The notes below the pieces were generated by a model, which searched no databases, had not been told where the DNA came from, and saw nothing but the letters and a program-made list of their open reading frames with translations. A stretch of 64,000 nucleotides of DNA from Desulfobacter sp. (lineage in GTDB: Bacteria; Desulfobacterota; Desulfobacteria; Desulfobacterales; Desulfobacteraceae): assembly GCA_028768525.1 (NCBI GenBank), contig CP054837.1, positions 2,451,001-2,515,000 of the forward strand, in the 5' to 3' direction. Shown piece after piece: positions 59,210 to 64,000 of this stretch; within the stretch, counting starts at the first letter, position 1, and each line of letters begins with the position of its first letter. The position numbers were made by a program, and so were the translations under genes.

Positions 59210-60598
59210 ATGGACAACAGCCTGGCAACCTTTTTATTATTTCACCTGGGCACCATTGTTGTGGGGATTCTCGTTCTCAGCGCCCTGGGACATATGGTTT
59301 ACCAGCGCCGGGAACCCACCTCCATGATCGCCTGGCTACTGGCCATTATCCTCCTGCCCTATGTTGCCGTTCCCCTGTACTTCATCTTCAGAAGCCGCAA
59401 ACTGAAACGAAAGGTCAAATCCCAGTTCATACTGGCCTGCAAAGGCGAGGTGCCGGAGTCCAAGGCCGACAGCCTGGATCTGGTTCTAAGGAATAACGGG
59501 ATTGCCGGGGCCACAACCGGCAATTCCTTTAATTTTTATCCCGACGGAATCAGGGCCCACAATGTCCTCATGGACCATATCCGGGCCGCTGAAAAACAGA
59601 TCCTCATTTCAACCTATGTATTCGGTTCCGACGTGGTCGCCCGGTCCATCATCTCCACCCTGGCCCGGAAAGCGGCACAGGGGGTCGATGTCCGACTGCT
59701 CATCGACAGCATCGGTTCCCTGCCCCTTTATCTGTTTCAATACCCTTTAAAACGGTTCAGGAAAGCCGGCGGCAAAGTGGCGTTCTACATGCCCCTGCTC
59801 ACCCGCCCCTTCCAGAATTATATCAACCTGAGAAACCACAGAAAAATCTTCATCTTTGACGACACCACGGTAATGGCAGGCGGGATGAACCTGTCCAAGG
59901 AATACCTGGGGCCGATATATAAAAAAAAAAGATGGATCGATATTCTCTTTGAAATCCGGGGACCGGCGGTGTTCCATTACCGGGAAATCTTCACCCAGGA
60001 CTGGAACCACAGCTCAAAAGCCCTGCTGGAGCTGCCCAAACGCCTGCCGGAACCCGCCGGCAACACCGGCATCCAGGTGGTGCCCTCGGGCCCGGATATC
60101 CCGAGTGACGCCCTGTACGAAGCCCTGCTTTCAGCCATTTTCGGGGCCAAAGAGCGAATATGGATCGTCACCCCCTATTTTGTACCGGACAAAAGCCTGC
60201 TCCAGGCCCTGATCATTGCCAGGCACCGGCGGGTGGATGTCAAGCTGATCACCCCTGCCAGCTCCAACCACCTCATCGCCGACCTTGGCCGCTCCTCCTT
60301 CATGCGGGACGTGGATGCCAAGGGCATTGAAGTCCATCTTTACCAGGACGGGATGATCCATGCCAAGGCCATCCTCATCGACAGCCAGGGCATGATGATG
60401 GGATCGGCCAATTTTGACCAGCGCAGCCTCTTTCTCAACTACGAGGCCGTCAGCTTCATCTACGGAGAAGAAGCCGTATCCGGCTGCGAAACCTGGATGC
60501 GGGGACTGATGGCCCGGTGTAAAGGGGAAATGGCAACCGCCGGCCGGTGGCGGCGGATGGGCGAAAACCTTATGCGCATATTTGCGCCGCTGTTATAG
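59210..60598 (+). CDS. cls: Cardiolipin synthase (PLD type)
   Basis: A 462-residue membrane enzyme. Two N-terminal helices (LATFLLFHLGTIVVGILVLS, MIAWLLAIILLPYVAVPLYF) are followed by two phospholipase D domains. The first HKD motif is NHRKIFIFDDTTVMAGGMN at about 209-227, the second IHAKAILIDSQGMMMGSAN at about 383-401. It joins two phosphatidylglycerol molecules (or PG and PE) to cardiolipin. Length and helices match the bacterial ClsA group. The ribosome site is TAGGAGG with some distance to the ATG (59210). The EEP-type gene follows directly on the same strand, two bases past the stop. Confidence 0.92.
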   Translation: MDNSLATFLLFHLGTIVVGILVLSALGHMVYQRREPTSMIAWLLAIILLPYVAVPLYFIFRSRKLKRKVKSQFILACKGEVPESKADSLDLVLRNNGIAGATTGNSFNFYPDGIRAHNVLMDHIRAAEKQILISTYVFGSDVVARSIISTLARKAAQGVDVRLLIDSIGSLPLYLFQYPLKRFRKAGGKVAFYMPLLTRPFQNYINLRNHRKIFIFDDTTVMAGGMNLSKEYLGPIYKKKRWIDILFEIRGPAVFHYREIFTQDWNHSSKALLELPKRLPEPAGNTGIQVVPSGPDIPSDALYEALLSAIFGAKERIWIVTPYFVPDKSLLQALIIARHRRVDVKLITPASSNHLIADLGRSSFMRDVDAKGIEVHLYQDGMIHAKAILIDSQGMMMGSANFDQRSLFLNYEAVSFIYGEEAVSGCETWMRGLMARCKGEMATAGRWRRMGENLMRIFAPLL

Positions 60599-60600
60599 CC

Positions 60601-61362
60601 ATGCTGATTCCGGCCGCCCCCCTGGTCCAGTCCCCTGTATTCTTTGAGAATGCTGTCATACCGGACAACTTCGGGATCATCTGCTGGAATATTCATAAGG
60701 AAAACCTGCGGACCGGATTCCTGGACCGGATTCTCAAATGGAAATCGGATTTCGGCCTGGACCTGATCCTGCTCCAGGAGGCCCGGTTTTCAGATGCCAT
60801 CCCCTCGGTGGGCGGTTTCCCCTATGCCGCCGCCGCAAATATGCGGCTGCCCAGGCACTATTCAGGAGTGATCACTGCCGCCAATGCAGATCCAAGGTCC
60901 ACCCGGTTCCACATGACACTGGCCAAGGAGCCCATCATTTTCACCCCCAAAAACGCCCTGATCACCATCTACCGGTTTAAAAACAAGGCCACCCTCATGG
61001 TGGTGAATATCCACGCCATCAACTTCCGTTCCCTGGCATGGTACCAATGGGAGCTTGCCAGGCTGTTCGACCTGCTCAGGGCCTACCGGGGCGCCATGAT
61101 AGTGGCCGGGGACTTCAACTGCTGGCGGAGATCCAGGGAAAAAATTCTCGACCATTTCATCGACCTGCTGGGCCTGGTCCTGGCCCGCCCGGAAAAACAG
61201 CGCCACATTAAAAAATTCTTTGGGTTCCACCTGGACCGTATCTATTACCGCGGCCTGGCCCCGCAAAGCGTCCAGGCCCTGAAATGCAAAGACCTCTCCG
61301 ACCACAACCCCATCATTGCCCGGTTTGAATTAGAACACAGTGAAACCACCCCACAAATTTAA
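60601..61362 (+). CDS. Endonuclease/exonuclease/phosphatase-family protein
   Basis: A 253-residue protein of the EEP fold. Catalytic pieces: IICWNIHKENL (Asn), LDLILLQEARFS (Glu), LMVVNIHAINF, VAGDFNCWRRS (Asp, Asn) and LSDHNPIIARFE (Asp, His). I start it at the ATG at 60601, right after the cls stop; a GTG at 60547 would put 18 odd residues in front. The first residues (MLIPAAPLVQSPVFF) are mildly hydrophobic. Substrate unknown: DNA, phospholipid or sphingomyelin-type. It is coupled to cls, and a terminator follows, so a lipid-related role is possible. Confidence 0.85.
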   Translation: MLIPAAPLVQSPVFFENAVIPDNFGIICWNIHKENLRTGFLDRILKWKSDFGLDLILLQEARFSDAIPSVGGFPYAAAANMRLPRHYSGVITAANADPRSTRFHMTLAKEPIIFTPKNALITIYRFKNKATLMVVNIHAINFRSLAWYQWELARLFDLLRAYRGAMIVAGDFNCWRRSREKILDHFIDLLGLVLARPEKQRHIKKFFGFHLDRIYYRGLAPQSVQALKCKDLSDHNPIIARFELEHSETTPQI

Positions 61363-61388
61363 GGGGCCGGTGAAACCACCGGCCCCTT
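61361..61388. terminator. Bidirectional terminator between the EEP gene and livF
   Basis: AAGGGGCCGGTG and CACCGGCCCCTT form a perfect 12-bp stem with a 4-base loop. It starts at the last base of the EEP stop codon on one strand and lies 30 bases past the livF stop on the other. Confidence 0.85.
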
Positions 61389-61418
61389 GGCGTTCTATCA
61401 GCAATTGATTGGGGTCAT

Positions 61419-62141
61419 TTATTCTCCCAGATAAGCCTCCCGGATCTTTGGATTTTCCAGCAGGGATTTGGCATTGTCCTCCAGGGTAATTTCCCCGGTT
61501 TCCATGACATAGCCCCGGGTGGCGGCCTGCAGCGCCAGGTTGGCATTCTGCTCCACCAGAAGGATGGTGGTGCCGTCCTCCCGGTTGATATCGGCAATGA
61601 TATCGAAAATCTGCTGAATGATAATGGGGGCAAGCCCCAGGGAGGGTTCATCCAGCAGCAGCACCTTGGGCTTGGCCATCAGTGCCCGGGCAATGGCCAG
61701 CATCTGCTGCTCGCCCCCGGAGAGGGTGCCCCCCTCCTGCCGGCGCCGTTCACCGAGGATGGGAAAAAGATCATAGGCATGCTGGATATCCTTGTTGATG
61801 CCGTCGTTGTCATTACGGTAAAAGGCGCCCAGAATCAGGTTTTCTTCAACGGACAGCCGGGGAAAGATCCGCCGTCCCTCCGGCACCTGGCAGAGTCCCA
61901 TGGTGGGCAGTTTTTCAGGGGAAACCTTATTGATCACCTTTCCGTCGTACCAGACCTCGCCCTTTTCAGCTGCCACAATACCGCAGATGGTCATCAGGGT
62001 CGTGGATTTCCCGGCCCCGTTGGCCCCGATCATGGCAACAATTTCCCCGGGCATGACTTTCATGGAAACCCCTTTGAGGGCTTTGATGGACCCATACCCG
62101 GAATGGACGTTTTTCATTTCTATAATCGGCTGGTCACTCAT
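61419..62141 (-). CDS. livF: Branched-chain amino acid ABC transporter, ATPase LivF
   Basis: A 240-residue ABC ATPase. Walker A IGANGAGKSTTLMTI at about 37-51, Q-loop VPEGRRIFPRLSVEENL (the EGRR/IFP signature of LivF) at about 88-104, ABC signature LSGGEQQMLAIARALM at about 141-156, Walker B VLLLDEPSLGLAP at about 161-173, and the final LLVEQNANLAL. It is the last gene of the liv unit; livM ends 3 bases upstream. The normal LivG partner gene is not between livM and livF. Confidence 0.95.
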   Translation of the reverse strand: MSDQPIIEMKNVHSGYGSIKALKGVSMKVMPGEIVAMIGANGAGKSTTLMTICGIVAAEKGEVWYDGKVINKVSPEKLPTMGLCQVPEGRRIFPRLSVEENLILGAFYRNDNDGINKDIQHAYDLFPILGERRRQEGGTLSGGEQQMLAIARALMAKPKVLLLDEPSLGLAPIIIQQIFDIIADINREDGTTILLVEQNANLALQAATRGYVMETGEITLEDNAKSLLENPKIREAYLGE

Positions 62142-62144
62142 CCC

Positions 62145-63371
62145 TTAGCCCTCCTTTTCTTCGGATCGCTGGCCCACGCGCTTGGCAGGAATCAGGCCGG
62201 CCGGCCTGAACAGCATCATAATGATCATGGTGGATCCGAATATCAGCATTCGGTAGGATTCAAATTCACGGAACACTTCAGGCAGGGCAATAAGTGCGAT
62301 AACCCCCAGGATAATCCCCGGTATGGACCCCATACCGCCCAGGACCACCATGCAGAGCACCATGGCCGACTCCAGGAAGGTAAAACTTTCAGGGGAGACA
62401 AATTTCATCCGGGCCGCAAAGAACGCGCCGGCAAGGCCTGCAAAAAAGGCACCTGTGGCATAGGCCAGCAGCTTGTAGATAAAGGTGTTCACCCCCATGA
62501 GTTCAGCCGCCGTCTCATCCTCCCGGATGGATTCCCAGGCCCGGCCGATGCGGGAGAAATTGAGCCGGTTTACCCCGATGGCCGTAAAAATAGCCAGGCC
62601 CAAGGCAAAATAGTAGAAGAGCTGAAGCTTTTTCACCCATATGGTTTCAAATGAGACCCCGTTTTCAAATACAAAACGGAACCAGCCGATGCGGTCTATT
62701 CCCAGGATGCCGTTGGGGCCGTTGGTCAATTCCATCCAGTTGTTGAGAATGATCCGGATGATCTCCCCGAACCCCAGGGTGACAATGGCCAGGTAATCGC
62801 CGCGCATCCTCAGGGTCGGATACCCGACAATGCAGCCGGCAATGCAGGCAAAAATACCGGCAAAGGGCAGACAGACCCAGAAGGCCAGGCCGTACACGGT
62901 ATTTAAAATGGCATAGGTGTACGCCCCCACACCGTAAAAGGCAATATACCCCAGGTCCAGCATGCCGGCCAGGCCGACCACCACATTCAGGCCCAGGCCC
63001 AGGCAGATATACAGCAGCACGTTGATGGCCACATCCGTCCCGTACCGCCCCGCAAACTGTGGATATATGCAGCAGAATACCAGAAGGATGACGATCCACA
63101 CCCAGGTGGGCAGGGCCGTGGCCGATCGTTTAACACCTTGCCCCGCCTTTGTCAGGGGATCGGTGACAACGGTCAGGGTGCCGCTGGCCTTCATCACGTA
63201 AATTATCAGGCAGACAAGGGCGCCCGCCGCAATATAACTCCACACCGTAAAGGTTTTCTGGAAAGTCAGGGTGCCGTCGGGGTGAACGCCCAGCATGGGC
63301 CACAGCAGGCCCAGCAGCCAGAGCATGCCGATGACAAACGGTTTCCAGACTTTTTTAAACTCTTGTATCAT
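62145..63371 (-). CDS. livM: Branched-chain amino acid ABC transporter, permease LivM
   Basis: A 408-residue permease with about ten membrane helices. It is longer than the ~300-residue LivM core because of an N-terminal section (about 1-110) with three more helices, as in E. coli LivM. Core marks: LNVVVGLAGMLDLGYIAFYG at about 146-165, PTLRMRGDYLAIVTLGFGEI at about 204-223, and RAWESIREDETAAELMGVN at about 280-298. The livH gene overlaps by 17 bases and livF starts 3 bases beyond. No ATPase is fused to it. Confidence 0.94.
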   Translation of the reverse strand: MIQEFKKVWKPFVIGMLWLLGLLWPMLGVHPDGTLTFQKTFTVWSYIAAGALVCLIIYVMKASGTLTVVTDPLTKAGQGVKRSATALPTWVWIVILLVFCCIYPQFAGRYGTDVAINVLLYICLGLGLNVVVGLAGMLDLGYIAFYGVGAYTYAILNTVYGLAFWVCLPFAGIFACIAGCIVGYPTLRMRGDYLAIVTLGFGEIIRIILNNWMELTNGPNGILGIDRIGWFRFVFENGVSFETIWVKKLQLFYYFALGLAIFTAIGVNRLNFSRIGRAWESIREDETAAELMGVNTFIYKLLAYATGAFFAGLAGAFFAARMKFVSPESFTFLESAMVLCMVVLGGMGSIPGIILGVIALIALPEVFREFESYRMLIFGSTMIIMMLFRPAGLIPAKRVGQRSEEKEG

Positions 63372-64000
63372 CGATATTCTCGCCCATAATTCCAGTAGGT
63401 TTAAAATAAAGCACGCCGATCAGGATGATAAAGGCAAACACATCCTTGTACTCCCCGGAGATATACCCGGCACCGAAGATTTCCACCATGCCGATGATAA
63501 GGCCGCCGACCATGGCCCCGGTGATATTGCCGATCCCGCCCAGAACCGCAGCGGCAAAGGCCTTGATCCCCGGAACAAATCCCATGTCGTATTTCACCGA
63601 TCCGTAGTAGAGCCCGTACATGATGCCGGCGGCAGCCGCAAGGCCGGCGCCGATGGCAAAGGTCAGGGAGATGATCTTGTTGGAGCCGATGGCAACCAGG
63701 GCCGACATGGTCTTATCCTGGGCCGTTGCCCGCATGGCCATGCCGATCTTGGTCTTGAAAACCAGGATATTCAGCCCGATGAGCAGGGCCGCTGTCAGGG
63801 AGACAATGGTGATCTGAAGATAAGAAATGGTCACCATACCGAAATCAAACCCGCCCTGGAAGAGCTCGGAAGGGTAAACCGCATCATATACGCCCCGGGT
63901 GAGCATCATACCGTTGGACAGGAAAATGGACATGCCCAGTGCCGACAGCAGCGCCGCCAGCCGCGAGGCTTTTCTTAAAGGTTTATACGCGATTTTTTCA
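63355..64000 (-). CDS. livH: Branched-chain amino acid ABC transporter, permease LivH, partial
   Basis: The frame is open from the right edge to a stop at 63355, giving about 214 residues of the C-terminal part; the start lies outside the window. LivH marks: YKPLRKASRLAALLSALGMS just inside the edge, KTKIGMAMRATAQDKTMSAL at about 80-99 of the visible part, AFAAAVLGGIGNITGAMVGG and a last GVLYFKPTGIMGE. It forms the membrane pore with LivM. The 3' end overlaps livM by 17 bases, which couples their translation. Confidence 0.93.
   Translation of the reverse strand, partial: EKIAYKPLRKASRLAALLSALGMSIFLSNGMMLTRGVYDAVYPSELFQGGFDFGMVTISYLQITIVSLTAALLIGLNILVFKTKIGMAMRATAQDKTMSALVAIGSNKIISLTFAIGAGLAAAAGIMYGLYYGSVKYDMGFVPGIKAFAAAVLGGIGNITGAMVGGLIIGMVEIFGAGYISGEYKDVFAFIILIGVLYFKPTGIMGENIDDTRV

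Noticed and set aside
1..64000. CRISPR arrays, rRNA and tRNA genes
   Set aside because: No regularly spaced short repeats and no cloverleaf or rRNA-like stretches were found on reading both strands.

Overview
The window looks like chromosomal DNA of a strictly anaerobic, probably sulfate-reducing member of the Desulfobacterota (Desulfobacterales-like). The evidence is a Ni carbon-monoxide dehydrogenase (cooS) with a CooT-type nickel protein, a full Na+-NQR operon, DUF3786 and DUF3842 proteins typical of such anaerobes, a periplasmic three-haem cytochrome, FdhD, MetF, TRAP and Liv uptake systems, and many c-di-GMP and two-component genes. No rRNA, tRNA or CRISPR array was seen. Genus-level placement cannot be made from this sequence alone.

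Left end (1-4.9 kb) is AT-rich accessory DNA. Bases 1-2125 form an array of at least four integron gene cassettes, all on the minus strand and separated by attC-like sites; no integrase lies at the expected end. Two diverged copies of a ~75-bp sequence (about 2462 and 4797) flank DUF3786, cooT and a DUF3842 gene. From 5 to 23 kb: a long acetyl-CoA hydrolase/transferase, a two-component pair, a sulfotransferase with a TetR regulator divergent from cooS across a large palindrome, a CHASE-GGDEF protein, a second TetR gene, an AEC permease, a GntR regulator with acetate kinase, an MBL hydrolase, an M24 peptidase homologue, a REC-HD-GYP protein and a cyclophilin. From 23 to 25.5 kb: two 'arsenosugar' glycosyltransferases, a rhodanese and a MauE-type membrane protein.

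25.6-34 kb is the energy and pyrimidine core: nqrABCDEF, then pyrD-pyrK-pyrE ending at a clear terminator. The NqrA carries two complete ferredoxin-type cysteine motifs that characterised NqrA proteins lack and RnfC has. 34-43.5 kb: a nitrilase-family hydrolase, fdhD, an oligopeptide-type binding protein, metF, an HD-GYP protein, a CheY-like regulator, a NUDIX hydrolase, a broken M48 protease gene, a ModE-like regulator, and a two-gene unit of a membrane CBS protein and a SIR2-like protein with its own promoter.

43.7-54.6 kb: a DctPQM TRAP system, an orphan binding protein, a chemoreceptor with a candidate sigma-54 promoter, and next to it an NtrC-type regulator with a very large hybrid kinase that may control it. 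54.8-64 kb: a PNPOx-like flavoprotein, a three-haem cytochrome c, yaaA, a PAS-GGDEF cyclase, a flavodoxin-like reductase, a SYLF protein, cardiolipin synthase, an EEP nuclease/phosphatase, and a branched-chain amino acid ABC operon (livH-livM-livF) with no livG in its usual place and running off the right edge.

Taken together, CO oxidation (CooS), C1-folate chemistry (MetF), acetyl-CoA/acetate conversion (acetyl-CoA hydrolase, AckA) and sodium-motive respiration (NQR) fit a sulfate reducer of acetyl-CoA-pathway type. Functions are inferred from sequence features and family knowledge; no search was run.
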